Shown: positions 18,812 to 27,989, numbered from the stretch's first letter. The stretch: 64,000 nucleotides of DNA from Streptomyces huasconensis (GCA_004010275.1 RBWT01000003.1:1-64000); one strand, 5' to 3'. Made by a program: numbers and translations. The notes: generated by a model not told the origin, from the sequence alone.

Positions 18812-19504
18812 TCAGCGCTTGGCGACGAAGACGTGCGAGGCGATCTCCGAGGAGAGCTCCGCGGCCTCGCCGCTGCTGCCCACCAGCACGCCACCCGGCG
18901 ACTCCGTCACGCTCACCACGGAGCCCGGCTGCACGCCGGCCCGCCGCAGCGTGTACATCAGCTGGGCGTCCGTCTGGATCGGCTCGCCGATGCGGCGCAC
19001 CACGACCGTCTTGCCGTCCGGGCCCGGGTCCAGCTCCGTGAGGGAGACCATGCCCTCGTCCAGGAACGGGTCCGCGCCGTCCTTCTCGCCCAGCTCCTCC
19101 AGGCCCGGGATCGGGTTGCCGTACGGAGACTCGGTGGGGTGGCGCAGCAGCTCCAGGACGCGGCGCTCCACCGCCTCGCTCATCACGTGCTCCCAGCGGC
19201 ACGCCTCGGCGTGGACCTGCTCCCATTCGAGCCCGATCACGTCGACGAGCAGGCACTCCGCCAGGCGGTGCTTGCGCATCACGCGGGTCGCCAGACGGCG
19301 GCCCTCCTCGGTCAGCTCCAGGTGGCGGTCGCTGGCGACCGCCACCAGGCCGTCGCGCTCCATGCGCGCCACGGTCTGGCTCACCGTCGGTCCGCTCTGA
19401 TCGAGCCGCTCGGCGATCCGGGCGCGCATGGGGACGACACCTTCCTCCTCCAGCTCGAGGATGGTGCGCAAATACATCTCAGTGGTGTCAATCAGCCCCG
19501 ACAT
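18812..19504 (-). CDS. dmdR1: DtxR/IdeR-family iron-dependent repressor
   Basis: Iron-activated repressor of siderophore and iron-homeostasis genes, 230 residues, intact. The winged HTH shows MYLRTILELEEEG and RIAERLDQSGPTVSQTVARM. The metal-binding/dimerisation domain shows HRLAECLLVDVIGLEW, the anchoring C-x6-E-type arrangement in ACRWEHVMSEAVE, and HPTESPYGNPIPG. A C-terminal SH3-like domain (GSVVSVTESPGGVLVG) is present, so this is the three-domain DmdR1/IdeR/DtxR form. It is divergent from the NagS-like gene, as I recall for dmdR1 in S. coelicolor. I see no obvious iron box in its own upstream region. Confidence 0.92.
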   Translation of the reverse strand: MSGLIDTTEMYLRTILELEEEGVVPMRARIAERLDQSGPTVSQTVARMERDGLVAVASDRHLELTEEGRRLATRVMRKHRLAECLLVDVIGLEWEQVHAEACRWEHVMSEAVERRVLELLRHPTESPYGNPIPGLEELGEKDGADPFLDEGMVSLTELDPGPDGKTVVVRRIGEPIQTDAQLMYTLRRAGVQPGSVVSVTESPGGVLVGSSGEAAELSSEIASHVFVAKR

Positions 19505-19617
19505 GGGTGCCCCTCAGAATTCGCTCGTGCGCTGGCCCTGCCCTCAATTCTGACGCATACCGCCGACAACCGTGCCGCGCCGCGGCAAAACCGGCCCCCG
19601 GCCGTCCGGAGACCCTG

Positions 19618-19643
19618 TTGACAGGGCACTGGTCCAGACCGCA
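19618..19643 (+). promoter_or_regulatory. TTGACA promoter element overlapped by a DasR-like operator (dre)
   Basis: A perfect -35 TTGACA is at 19618-19623. Immediately downstream, 19628-19643 reads ACTGGTCCAGACCGCA. The published DasR consensus is ACTGGTCTAGACCACT, so 13 of 16 positions match, including the whole GGTC-N2-GACC core. The site would lie between the -35 and -10 of the SIS-domain gene, where DasR (GntR family, released by glucosamine-6-phosphate) would block transcription. Confidence 0.7.
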
Positions 19644-19654
19644 ACGTGATGCGA

Positions 19655-20418
19655 ATGAGCTCCAAGAGCGAGAGCAAGCTGGCCGGTCAGTATTTCGACG
19701 CCGCGATCGGCCTGCTCCAGCGGGTCCGCGACGAGGAGTCCGGGAACATCGCGGAGGCGGGCGCCCTGCTGGCCGACGCGGCCGCGGCCGGCGGCCGCCT
19801 GTTCGCCTTCGGCGCCGGGCACTCCTCGCTCGCCGCGCAGGACGTCGTCTACCGCGCGGGCGGCCTCGCCCTGATGAACCTCATGGCCGTCCCCGGCGTC
19901 GTCGGCGTCGACGTGATGCCCGCGACGCTCGGCTCCGCCTGGAGCGCGTCGACGGCCTCGCGGGCGCCGTCCTCGACTCCTCGCCGGCCCGCCCCGGCGA
20001 CGTCCTGGTGATCGTCTCGCTCTCCGGGCGGAACTCCCTGCCGGTGGAGATGGCGATGAACGCCCGCGCGCTGGGCCTCAAGGTCATCGGCGTCACCTCG
20101 GTGGCGTACGCGACGGAGACCCGGTCGCGGCACGTCTCGGGCAGCTTCCTCAAGGACCACTGCGACGTCGTGGTCGACTCCAAGATCGCGGTGGGGGACG
20201 CGGAGCTGTCCCTCGACGGCGTCGACGCACCCTTCGGCCCCGCCTCCAGCGTCGTCACGAACGCCCTGATGCAGGCCATGGTCGCCGCCGCCGTGGAGCA
20301 ACTGGCCGCACGGGGCGTGCAGCCCCCGCTGCTCCGGTCCGGGAACGTGGACGGGGGACACGACTGGAACGGACGGGTGTTCCAGGAGTACGGCGAGCGG
20401 ATCTTCTACCGGCACTGA
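19655..20418 (+). CDS. nagS: SIS-domain sugar-phosphate protein (NagS-like), frameshifted
   Basis: About 253 residues. The ATG at 19655 gives MSSKSESKLAGQYFDAAIGL. The SIS phosphosugar-binding fold shows FAFGAGHSSLAAQDVVYRAG, and after an indel near 19935 DVLVIVSLSGRNSLPVEMAM and LKVIGVTSVAYATETRSRHV. The C-terminus includes GNVDGGHDWNGRVFQEYGER. It corresponds by position (next to dmdR1) to S. coelicolor SCO4393, which I recall as NagS, an enzyme acting on N-acetylglucosamine-6-phosphate and implicated in aminosugar toxicity; that is memory, not seen here. The DasR-like operator in its promoter supports an aminosugar role. Confidence 0.75.
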
Positions 20419-20477
20419 AACCGCACCCGGACGGCGGGCCCGCCCCCTCGCCGCGCGCGGGCGTCCCGCAGGAGCCG

Positions 20478-21847
20478 TCACCCGCCCGGCGCCCCCGCGA
20501 GGTCCAGCGACGCCGCGACCCTGGGGGCGACGCTCTCCGCGTATGTCGCGTCCGCGCGTTCGAACTGGGCGCGGCCCGGGCCGCGCAGGAACGTCACCAC
20601 GCCCAGGGTCCGGCCCCGGCTGCGCAGCACCGCGCAGAGCGCGTGCACCGTCTCCGGTGGCCACTGCCGGGCCGCGGCCACGCGCGGGCCCGCTCCGGGG
20701 ACGACGCGCGCCGCGCTCGCCCGCACCGAACCGGCCCGCTCCACGCACTGCGGCGCCGGATGCCCCTCCGGATAGCGCACCGGTATCCCCGCCATGGCCA
20801 CCGGCAGGCACGGCCCCGGCGGCCCCGCGGGCGTCGCCGGAGCACCAGGCGCACCGGGTCCTCACCGGCCACCAGGTCCACCAGGGCATGGTCGGCGAAC
20901 CCGGCGAGCGCGAAGTCCAGCTGGACGGTGGCCGCCTCCATGGGGTCCTCGGACTCGGCGGCGGCCCGTGCCGCGCGGTGCAGCTGCTGGGAGCGGAAGC
21001 GCAGCTGCGAGGCCTCCTGCTCGGTCAGCTTCGCCTCGGTCACGTCCTGGAAGAGCCAGCCGACGCCGAGCGGCACCGGCTCCTCGGCGAGCGGCGACGC
21101 CAGCCGCAGGAAACCGCTGCGCCAGCACCGCCGCTCGAACCCGTCCTCCTGGCCGCCGCCGGCCCGCACCGACACCCACAGCTCGGCGGGCGCGGGCAAA
21201 CGCCCCTCGGCGAGCACATGGGCCAGCGCGCTCTCCAGCTCCTCGACGCCCTGCCCGAGCAGATCCGCGAGGGGCCGCCCGAGGACCGCCGTACGCCCCA
21301 CGCCCAGGGCGCGGGCCGCGTGTTCGTTCACCACCGCGGGGCGCAGGTCCGCGTCGACGAGCACGACACCCCAGGAGGCGTTCTCGAAGAGCGCCTCGCT
21401 CAGGGCGATGGACCGCTCCAGGTCGATCTGCGCGTGGACCTCGCTGAAGGCGCAGTACACCCCCGCCGGCTTCCCGTCCCCGCCGAGCACGGCGGCGGAC
21501 TGCATCCGCACCAGGACCCGCCCGCCGTCCTTGGTGACCAGCGCGAACTCGTGCACCTGCCGCCCCGGCGCGTCCATCGCGGACAGCAGCCGCCCCTCGA
21601 TCTCCGCGGCGTCGGCGGCCCGCACCGCCCACCCCGAGAGCCCCCGGCGCCCGACGGCCTCCGCCGCCGTCCAGCCGAGGACGCGCTCGGCCTCCCGGTT
21701 CCAATGGGTTACCACGCCGTCGGCGTCGAACGCGCACAGCGCCGCGTCCATCCCGTCCAGCAACGCCGCGAGCAACTCCGCCCCGCCGGGCTCGGGCTCA
21801 CCGGGACCCAGTTCGTCGGTAGTTCCGCTCCGCCGCGAAGCACTCAC
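20478..21847 (-). CDS. PAS/GAF-domain sensory protein, frameshifted
   Basis: About 456 residues from the GTG at 21847, which is preceded by a GGGGGG-rich ribosome site. Two PAS domains are visible. The first begins LLDGMDAALCAFDADGVVTH and includes WNREAERVLGWTAAEAVG. The second runs from LFENASWGVVLVDADLRP through GRPLADLLGQGVEELE to GWLFQDVTEAKLTE. A C-terminal GAF-like part ends PRVAASLDLAGAPGG. The frame changes once near 20815. No kinase, cyclase or phosphatase domain follows, so it is probably a stand-alone signal-sensing or protein-interaction module. In Streptomyces such PAS/GAF proteins often feed SpoIIE/RsbU partner switching; here there is no adjacent partner. Confidence 0.75.
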
Positions 21848-21962
21848 CTCGAACCCCCCTACAGGCCGTGTCCTCAGATCATTCAACTTGAACGTGACCC
21901 ACCCCACAGCAAGTTCCGGGAAAACGCCGGGAATTGGAGGGAGTCGCCGGGCGCGAAAAACC

Positions 21963-22231
21963 GGTTGTGCGGTGCCCGGAGCGGTTCCTAGGGTGGCGTG
22001 CACACGAGAAGGGAGGTGGTTCGGCAGATGTATGGAAACCGGACGCGTGAGGTGACTGCGGGCTAGCGGCCCGTCGTCGCAGTACGAATTCGGCGCCGGA
22101 CCAGCACGTGTGATGTGCGTGCAGCCGGCCCTATTCCCAAGCAGTCACCCGACCCGCGAGCCGCCGGTACGTCCGGCCGGCTTCCTGTCGCCCCGGCCCG
22201 TCCGGCGCGGCGGGAACCACGGCTCGCGGGT
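21963..22231 (+). ncRNA. Candidate orphan structured RNA with a 12-codon ORF
   Basis: A possible promoter (TTGTGC at 21963, then TAGGGT after 18 bp) precedes a strong ribosome site GGGAGGTGG and a tiny ORF (22028-22066). Downstream, a perfect 12-bp inverted repeat pairs ACCCGCGAGCCG (22152-22163) with CGGCTCGCGGGT (22220-22231) around a GC-rich inner loop. No plus-strand gene follows; the next gene is convergent. The unit therefore looks like a free-standing dual-function or attenuator-like RNA. The conservation that would prove it cannot be seen here. Confidence 0.45.
22028..22066 (+). CDS. 12-codon leader-like peptide ORF
   Basis: ATG to TAG encodes MYGNRTREVTAG. The ribosome site GGGAGGTGG ends 9 bases before the ATG, stronger than most sites in this window. 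There are no runs of a single regulatory amino acid. The peptide itself may be irrelevant, with translation controlling folding of the downstream hairpin. It is too short for coding statistics, so confidence rests on the ribosome site and context. Confidence 0.4.
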   Translation: MYGNRTREVTAG

Positions 22232-22276
22232 CGCCTGCGTTCCGGCACGGCGCCTTGCGCCTCCCGCCTCGCCCCC

Positions 22277-22849
22277 TCAGTGGACGACGTCGAAGACGTT
22301 CTTCTGGACGCCGTTCGCGTACGCCTCGTGCTCGACCAGCCGCAGCTTCTGCGTGTCCTTGTCCGCGTCGCTGAACAGCCGCTTGCCCGCGCCCAGCAGC
22401 AGCGGGAAGACCAGCAGGTGGTAGCGGTCGATCAGGCCCGCGTCCGACAGGGCGCGGTTGAGGGTGGCGCTGCCGTGCACGATGACCGGGCCGCCCTCGG
22501 TCTTCTTCAGCGCGGCCACCTCGTCGAGCGAGCGCAGGATCGTCGTCTCGCCCCAGCCGTCGACCAGGTCGTCCTCGCCGAGCGTCGTGGAGACCACGTA
22601 CTTGGGCATCGGCTTGTACGTGGCGAAGTCCTCCATGTCCGGCCAGACCGGGCTGAACGCCTCGTAGCTGACCCGGCCCAGCAGCATCGCGGTGGCCTCC
22701 TCCTGCTCCCGGCCCTTGATCTCGAAGGCCTCCGGGAGGAAGTCGATGTCCTTGAAGGTCCAGCCCGCGTTCCGGTACCCCGGTTCGCCGCCGGGGGCCT
22801 CCACGACGCCGTCGAGCGAGACGAAGGCGGTGCTGATCAAGGTGCGCAT
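22277..22849 (-). CDS. Dihydrofolate reductase-family (RibD C-terminal-like) protein
   Basis: Intact frame of about 190 residues from the ATG at 22849 with GGAGACC upstream; an in-frame ATG at 22903 lacks a ribosome site. It has the DHFR/RibD-C fold signature: MRTLISTAFVSLDGVVEAPG at the start, ATAMLLGRVSYEAFSPVWP, YVVSTTLGEDDLVDGW, GGPVIVHGSATLNRALSDAG and LVFPLLLGAGKRLFSD. It is probably an NADPH-dependent reductase of unknown substrate. It is neither the dTMP-cycle FolA nor the riboflavin enzyme, because the deaminase domain and classical DHFR motifs are missing. It stands alone, convergent with the candidate RNA to its left. Confidence 0.85.
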   Translation of the reverse strand: MRTLISTAFVSLDGVVEAPGGEPGYRNAGWTFKDIDFLPEAFEIKGREQEEATAMLLGRVSYEAFSPVWPDMEDFATYKPMPKYVVSTTLGEDDLVDGWGETTILRSLDEVAALKKTEGGPVIVHGSATLNRALSDAGLIDRYHLLVFPLLLGAGKRLFSDADKDTQKLRLVEHEAYANGVQKNVFDVVH

Positions 22850-22950
22850 GAAAGGTCTCCTGGTCGTCCGTCGGTTCGATGGCTCGTCGAAATCGAACAT
22901 CAACTGCTCACATGAGACCGGGCCGCCGCGCGAAAGTCATCGGCCGGCGG

Positions 22951-24555
22951 CTACCCCTTGCTGACCGCCGTGAGGATCTCCGGCAGGCGGCCCGCCACCC
23001 GCGGGGCCGCCAGGCGCAGCCCGGCCTCGGCGATCATCCAGCCGTACGCCGTGCCCAGGGGGAGCACGAGCCAGGTCCAGGAGGTCGCGTCGGAGGCGTG
23101 CAGCCAGATCGTGAGGGCCAGGACCGGGGCGCACAGCAGGGCCCCCGCGACCATGCCGCCGAAGATGGAGAGCCAGGCGAGGCCCGCCTGACCGGGCGCC
23201 ACGTTCTTGTGGCCCTCCTGCGGGATCGAGTACGGGAAGCGGGCCGAGGACCAGGCGCCCGTCGCCAGCATCGCGCCGAGCAGGGCGTACGAGAGGCCGA
23301 GGGCGTCGGGCAGGGCGGGCCAGGCGCCGAGCATCGCCGTGGTGAGGACGGTGACGAGGGTGGCGTAGGGGAGGGTGACCAGGAGTATGGCCAGGGCGCG
23401 GCCGCGCAGTTCCACGTAGGCGTCGCGGGGCGTCGAGATCGTCATGGCCACCATCCAGAACGCCGAGGTGTCCTGGCCGAACTGGTTGTACATGAGGATG
23501 CCGAGCATGCCCGCCGCGAAGCACGCGAAGTACACCGAGCCGGTGCCCTGGAGGGCGTTGAAGACCGGCACGATCAGGCCGATGGCGAGCGAGGTCACCC
23601 ACGCCGCCTTCGTCTTCGGGTCGCGCCACATGTACCGCAGGCTCCGCTCCATGACGGTGCCGGTGCGGCCCGCCGGGAGCAGGACGCCGAGGGCGCCGGA
23701 GGCGCGGGACGTGCCCTTGTCCGGTTCCGCCGCCGCCAGGGTCGAGCTGTCGGGGGTCGTCATCAGGCGGGTCAGGCTGCGCTGCCAGAACGCGAGGAGG
23801 GCCACCAGGGCCGCCGCGCTCAGCGCGAGCTGGGCGGCCCCGGTCGCGTACGCGCCCTCGCTCACGGAGTCCACCGCGCCGAGCGCGAGGCCGGTGGGAC
23901 CCAGCGCACGACGGCGGCCGCCGGGTCGAGCGTGGACAGGCCGGACGAACCGAGTTTCTGCGCCCCGAAGTTGACCGGCCTGCGCGCCGACCGCGATGAC
24001 CAGGCCGCTGAGAACGGCGAGGTCACGGCCCTTGCGGCTGGTCAGCAGGCGGATGTTGGCGGCGGCGACCGCGCGGGCCAGGGCCACGCAGATCAGGAGG
24101 GTGAGCGCGGTGGCGAGGACGCCGGTGGCGGCGGCCGCCGCGCCGTGGGCCAGCGCGATCGTCGCGCCGACGGCCAGGCAGAGCGTGAACAGCGGGCCGA
24201 TGCCGACCAGCGACGCCACGAGCAGCGCCCGCACCAGCGGCCGGGGGCGCAGCGGCAGCATCACCAGGCGGGTGGGGTCGAGGGTCTCGTCGCCGCTCGG
24301 GAAGAACAGCGGCATGACGGCCCAGCCGAGGGCGAGGACTCCGGTGAGCAGGACGCAGACGGTGGCGGCGTGTTCGTTGCCGCGCAGCGCGATCAGGCCG
24401 AGGAGCTGGAGCGCGGCGAAGAGGAGGGTGACGGTGACGGAGGCGATGTAGGCGGCCCGGCGCTTGGCGGACTGCCGCAGGCCGTTGCGGAGCAGGGACA
24501 GCTTCAGGCGTACGAAGACCGGGGTGATCGCCCCTGCGGACGCGGATGTCGTCAT
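22951..24555 (-). CDS. ABC transporter permease (exporter type, ~12 TM)
   Basis: Starts at an ATG overlapping the stop of the ATPase gene (ATGA). It is about 534 residues with many hydrophobic segments: AAYIASVTVTLLFAALQLLG, ATVCVLLTGVLALGWAVMPL, ALLVASLVGIGPLFTLCLAV, SVYFACFAAGMLGILMYNQF and WLSIFGGMVAGALLCAPVLA. Between about 23905 and 23975 the written frame becomes Arg/Pro-rich. In another frame the same DNA reads VNFGAQKLGSSGLSTLDPAA, so two compensating indels are likely. It pairs with the upstream ATPase as an ABC-2-like exporter. The substrate is unknown. Confidence 0.8.
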   Translation of the reverse strand: MTTSASAGAITPVFVRLKLSLLRNGLRQSAKRRAAYIASVTVTLLFAALQLLGLIALRGNEHAATVCVLLTGVLALGWAVMPLFFPSGDETLDPTRLVMLPLRPRPLVRALLVASLVGIGPLFTLCLAVGATIALAHGAAAAATGVLATALTLLICVALARAVAAANIRLLTSRKGRDLAVLSGLVIAVGAQAGQLRGAETRFVRPVHARPGGRRRALGPTGLALGAVDSVSEGAYATGAAQLALSAAALVALLAFWQRSLTRLMTTPDSSTLAAAEPDKGTSRASGALGVLLPAGRTGTVMERSLRYMWRDPKTKAAWVTSLAIGLIVPVFNALQGTGSVYFACFAAGMLGILMYNQFGQDTSAFWMVAMTISTPRDAYVELRGRALAILLVTLPYATLVTVLTTAMLGAWPALPDALGLSYALLGAMLATGAWSSARFPYSIPQEGHKNVAPGQAGLAWLSIFGGMVAGALLCAPVLALTIWLHASDATSWTWLVLPLGTAYGWMIAEAGLRLAAPRVAGRLPEILTAVSKG

Positions 24556-25328
24556 CGGGCACCGCCGCCCAGCCAGTCGAGGTCGGAGGCCGTGTCGCGG
24601 CCCTGCGCGCCGACGAGTTCGAGGAACGCCCGCTGGAGGGAGGGCGCGTCGCCGCGCACCTCGGCGAGCGTGCCGTGGGCACGGATACGGCCCGCGGCCA
24701 TGACGGCCACCCAGTCGCACAGCGACTCGACCAGCTCCATGACGTGGGAGGAGAAGACGACGGTGGCGCCGGAGGCGGTGTAGCGCTCCAGGACGCCGCG
24801 GATCGTCTGGGCGGAGACCGGGTCGACGCCTTCGAACGGCTCGTCGAGGAAAAGCACTTCGGGGTTGTGCAGCAGGGCGGCCGCGAGGCCGATCTTCTTG
24901 CGCATGCCGGTGGAGTAGTCGACGACGAGCTTGTGCTGGGCGCCCGCGAGGCCGAGCACGTCCAGGAGCTGGGTGGCGCGTTTGTCGACCTCCGTGCCGG
25001 GCAGCCCCCGCAACCGCCCGGTGTAGGCGAGGAGTTCGCGCCCCGAGAGCCGCTCGAAAAGCCGCAGGCCCTCGGGGAGGACGCCGATACGGGCCTTGAC
25101 CTCGACGGGGTCGCGCCACACGTCGTGGCCGGCGATCTCGACGGTGCCCTGGTCCGGCCTGAGCAGGCCGGTGACCATGGAGAGGGTGGTGGTCTTCCCG
25201 GCGCCGTTCGGCCCGACGAGTCCGATGAACTTGCCCGCCGGCAGCGTCAGGTCGATCCCGGCCACCGCGATCTGCTCGCCGAACCGCTTCCAGAGCCCCT
25301 GGACCCGTACCGCCGCCGTTTCGCTCAC
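24552..25328 (-). CDS. ABC transporter ATP-binding protein
   Basis: 258 residues, intact. Walker A is GPNGAGKTTTLS, the Q-loop region is RIGVLPEGLRLFERL, the signature motif (YSTGMRKKIGLAAAL) is of the STGM type common in ABC-2 exporters, Walker B is VLFLDEPFEGVDPVS, and the H-loop His is in VVFSSHVMELVE. It works at the cytoplasmic face with the permease encoded immediately downstream (four-base overlap). Antibiotic, lipid or peptide export are all possible; nothing nearby specifies the cargo. Confidence 0.9.
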   Translation of the reverse strand: MSETAAVRVQGLWKRFGEQIAVAGIDLTLPAGKFIGLVGPNGAGKTTTLSMVTGLLRPDQGTVEIAGHDVWRDPVEVKARIGVLPEGLRLFERLSGRELLAYTGRLRGLPGTEVDKRATQLLDVLGLAGAQHKLVVDYSTGMRKKIGLAAALLHNPEVLFLDEPFEGVDPVSAQTIRGVLERYTASGATVVFSSHVMELVESLCDWVAVMAAGRIRAHGTLAEVRGDAPSLQRAFLELVGAQGRDTASDLDWLGGGAR

Positions 25329-25398
25329 CGTGCCGCCCTTTCACCGCTATGGCCGTCTCTGCACGATACGTCGGAGGCCACCGGAGGCGGTCAGGGGG

Positions 25399-26082
25399 TC
25401 AGCGGCGTGCTTCCCTCCCGCACGCGTATGCCAGCGGGGAGATGATCTCCTCCGCGTCCGGCAGCCAGCGGTTGGCGGCGGTGGGGCGGCAGGCCCACTG
25501 GACCGCGCCGAAGGCGCCGAAGCGGGTCGGGGGAGCGGCCACGTAGGAGCCCTCGCCGAGGGTGGTCAGGTCGATGGCGACCGGGGGCCAGCCCAGTTTG
25601 CGTACGAGGTCGGGGACCTTCGCGGCGGCGCCGGGGAGCACGAAGAACTGCATGCGCCGGTCCGGGGTGCAGGTCACCGGGCCGAGGGTGAGTTCCATGC
25701 GCTCCATGCGGGCTAGCGCGAGGAACCCGGCGGTCTCGGGGACGTCGATCGCGTCGAACGTACGCCCCGTGGGCAGCAGGATCGACGCCTTGGGGTGCTT
25801 CTGCCACAGGCGGCGGGCCACGGTGGCGCTGCCGGTGGCCTGGGTCGCCCAGTCCTCGCGCGCGGGGTGTGCGCCGGGTGCGGCGCACGCCGGGTCGCCG
25901 CACGAGCAGCGCTCGGCTCCTTCGGCCGACTCGAGCCAGGTACCAGGGAAGATGTCCCAGTGACGCTCCTCCGCGTATCGCACGGCCGTGTCCAGCAAGG
26001 CTTCTCCGCGCTGCGTCGGGATGTGCGCGGCTGACGTGACTCCGATGGTCTCTTCCACGGAGTTCTCAACTCCCGCCGCCAC
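25399..26082 (-). CDS. Bifunctional DNA primase/polymerase (prim-pol) domain protein
   Basis: About 227 residues from the ATG at 26082; GTG codons further in are alternatives. It has the N-terminal prim-pol (archaeo-eukaryotic primase) type fold: LLDTAVRYAEERHWDIFPGT, a small Cys cluster CSCGDPACAAPGAHP, WQKHPKASILLPTGRTFDAI, DVPETAGFLALARME and WPPVAIDLTTLGEGSYVAAP. Single-domain versions are common in streptomycete chromosomes, and I know of no firm function. There is no helicase or Rep domain. It is divergent from the NsdA-like regulator across a 370-bp region with short direct repeats. Confidence 0.8.
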   Translation of the reverse strand: MAAGVENSVEETIGVTSAAHIPTQRGEALLDTAVRYAEERHWDIFPGTWLESAEGAERCSCGDPACAAPGAHPAREDWATQATGSATVARRLWQKHPKASILLPTGRTFDAIDVPETAGFLALARMERMELTLGPVTCTPDRRMQFFVLPGAAAKVPDLVRKLGWPPVAIDLTTLGEGSYVAAPPTRFGAFGAVQWACRPTAANRWLPDAEEIISPLAYACGREARR

Positions 26083-26450
26083 CTCGGGTTACGGGCGCAC
26101 GCGAGGGCGGGGGAGGAGCATCGATCCTGCGAGCGGGGCGCATGGGTGCACGGGCGGGGGCGCGCAGGGGAAATGGCATCCATGTGCGGGTAGCCAGGTC
26201 AAGGGCAATCGGAGGACGCCTCGGAGGAAGCCCCGGGGAAGCTCGTAGGACCCCCGAGGAAGTCTCGGAGGAAGCCCGGAGGGAGCCCGGAGGAAGTCTC
26301 GGAGCGGCAGGTCCGGCTTATCGTTCTTATGGCTTCTTTTGCCTCTTTCGTGGCGCATCTTCGATTTGCCCCCAGGGCATTGATCGTCGTGGGGCGGCCT
26401 CGACGGCCGCCTCGTTCCCGATGGTCAACGGTGCACACAGGGGGTACGCC
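26083..26450. other. Divergent intergenic region with repeat array and hairpin
   Basis: No gene is supported. It holds an 11-12 bp purine-rich direct-repeat array (26211-26304), an AT-richer pocket (26320-26370) likely to contain the promoter, and a hairpin (26393-26411: GGCGGCC-TCGAC-GGCCGCC) close to the start of the regulator gene. Confidence 0.55.
26211..26304. repeat. Array of about eight 11-12 bp direct repeats (GGAGGAAGYCY)
   Basis: Successive units read GGAGGACGCCTC, GGAGGAAGCCCC, GGGGAAGCTCGT, a short AGGACCCCC, GAGGAAGTCTC, GGAGGAAGCCC, GGAGGGAGCCC and GGAGGAAGTCTC. The period is near one helical turn. It lies between the prim-pol gene and the regulator. Confidence 0.6.
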
Positions 26451-27839
26451 ATGGCCGCAAGGCCACTCGTCGCTCGGCAGCCCAACGAACGGCTGCAAGC
26501 GCTCATCCAGGAGGCCGGCTGCTCCAACGCCGGCCTCGCCCGCAGGGTCAACATGTGCGGCGCGGAGCACGGTCTCGATCTGCGCTACGACAAGACGTCG
26601 GTGGCCCGCTGGCTGCGCGGGCAGCAGCCGCGCGGCCGGGCACCCGGCATCATCGCGGAGGCGCTCGGCCGCAAGCTGGGCCGGACCGTCACCATCGACG
26701 AGATCGGCATGGCGAACGGCAAGAACCTCGCCTCGGGCGTGGGACTTCAGTTCTCACCGACCGTCCTCGGCGCCATCGAGCAGGTCTGCGAGCTGTGGCG
26801 CAGCGACGTGGGCCGCCGCGACTTCCTCTCCGGCTCGACCGTGGCCGCCTCCGCTCTCGTCGAACCCAGCCGCGACTGGCTGATCTCCGCGCCGGACCCC
26901 CAGGTCGGGCGGACCGCCGGGCCGCGCGTCGGCATGGCGGACGTGGCGGCGTCAAGGCGATGACGGAGGCGCTGACCCGGCTCGACCACCAGTACGGCAG
27001 CGGCCATGTGCGGCCCGTCGTCGTGCACTACCTCAACTCCGTGGTGTCCGGGCTGCTCGCGGGCTCCTACCGCGAGGCGGTCGGCCGCGAACTGTTCGCC
27101 GCCGTCGCCCGGTTGACGGAGCTGGCCGGTTACATGGCCGTGGACACGGGCCAGCCGGGTCTCGCCCAGCGCTACTACATCCAGGCCCTGCGGCTCGCCC
27201 AGGCGGCCGGGGACCGCGGGTACGGCGGCTATGTGCTGGCGGCGTCGATGAGCCACCTCGCCGCCCAGCTCGGCAACCCGGAGGAGATCGCGCAGCTGGC
27301 GCGGGCCGCGCAGGAGGGCACCCGCGGGCGGGTCACGCCCCGGGCGGAGGCGATGTTCTACGCGGCCGAGGCGCGCGGGCACGCGCTGCTCGGCGACGCC
27401 GCGGGCCACGCAGGCCGTGGCGGGCCGCGCGGTCGAGGCCATGGACCGGGCCGCGGGCGAGGGGGACTCCGGGGACGACCCGGTGTGGATTCAGCACTTC
27501 GACCACGCGTATCTGGCCGATGAAATGGCGCATTGTCACCGTGACCTGGGGCAGGCGGACGCGGCGGCGCGCAGCGCGCAGGAGTCCCTGGACGGGCACC
27601 CGCCGACGCGGGCCAGGCGCCGGGCGATCGGCCTGGTCCTGCTCGCCACGGCACAGGTGCAGCGCCGCGAGGTGGAACAGGCCTGCCATACGGGCATGCA
27701 GGCCGTCGAACTGCTGGGCACGCTCCGCTCGAACCGCGGCGCGGAGTACCTGGAGGACTTCCAGCAGCGTCTTGAGCCGTACCGGGAGGAGGCGGTGGTG
27801 CGGGAGTTCGGGGCGCGGGTCGACGTCCAGGCGGCGTGA
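26451..27839 (+). CDS. NsdA-like TPR-type transcriptional regulator, frameshifted
   Basis: About 463 residues from the ATG at 26451. The N-terminal DNA-binding part contains LQALIQEAGCSNAGLARRVN, DKTSVARWLRGQQPRGRAPG and LGRKLGRTVTIDEIGMANG. A conserved linker FLSGSTVAASALVEPSRDWL follows. The C-terminal part is TPR-like helical: LTELAGYMAVDTGQPGLAQR, YYIQALRLAQAAGD, MSHLAAQLGNPEEIAQLARA and FDHAYLADEMAHCHRDLGQA. Frame changes occur near 26940 and 27405. The family includes NsdA, a negative regulator of sporulation and antibiotic production in S. coelicolor. This may be that protein's paralogue; the target genes are unknown. Confidence 0.78.
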
Positions 27840-27989
27840 CGCGCGGGCTTCTCTCAGCGTCAGGGCGGGAGGTTTTGTTACTTCCGGCACTGGGCAGGAG
27901 ACGTAACTTTGAGCTGCGTGGCAGAGGGTTGCGGCGACCCGGTAGCGTGAGCCGACGGTTCCGTAGGTCCCCCATACGTAGGAGTCCCG

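Noticed and set aside
19505-19617. Iron box (TTAGGTTAGGCTAACCTAA-like) in front of dmdR1
   Set aside because: No convincing 19-bp inverted repeat of that type is present in the interval.
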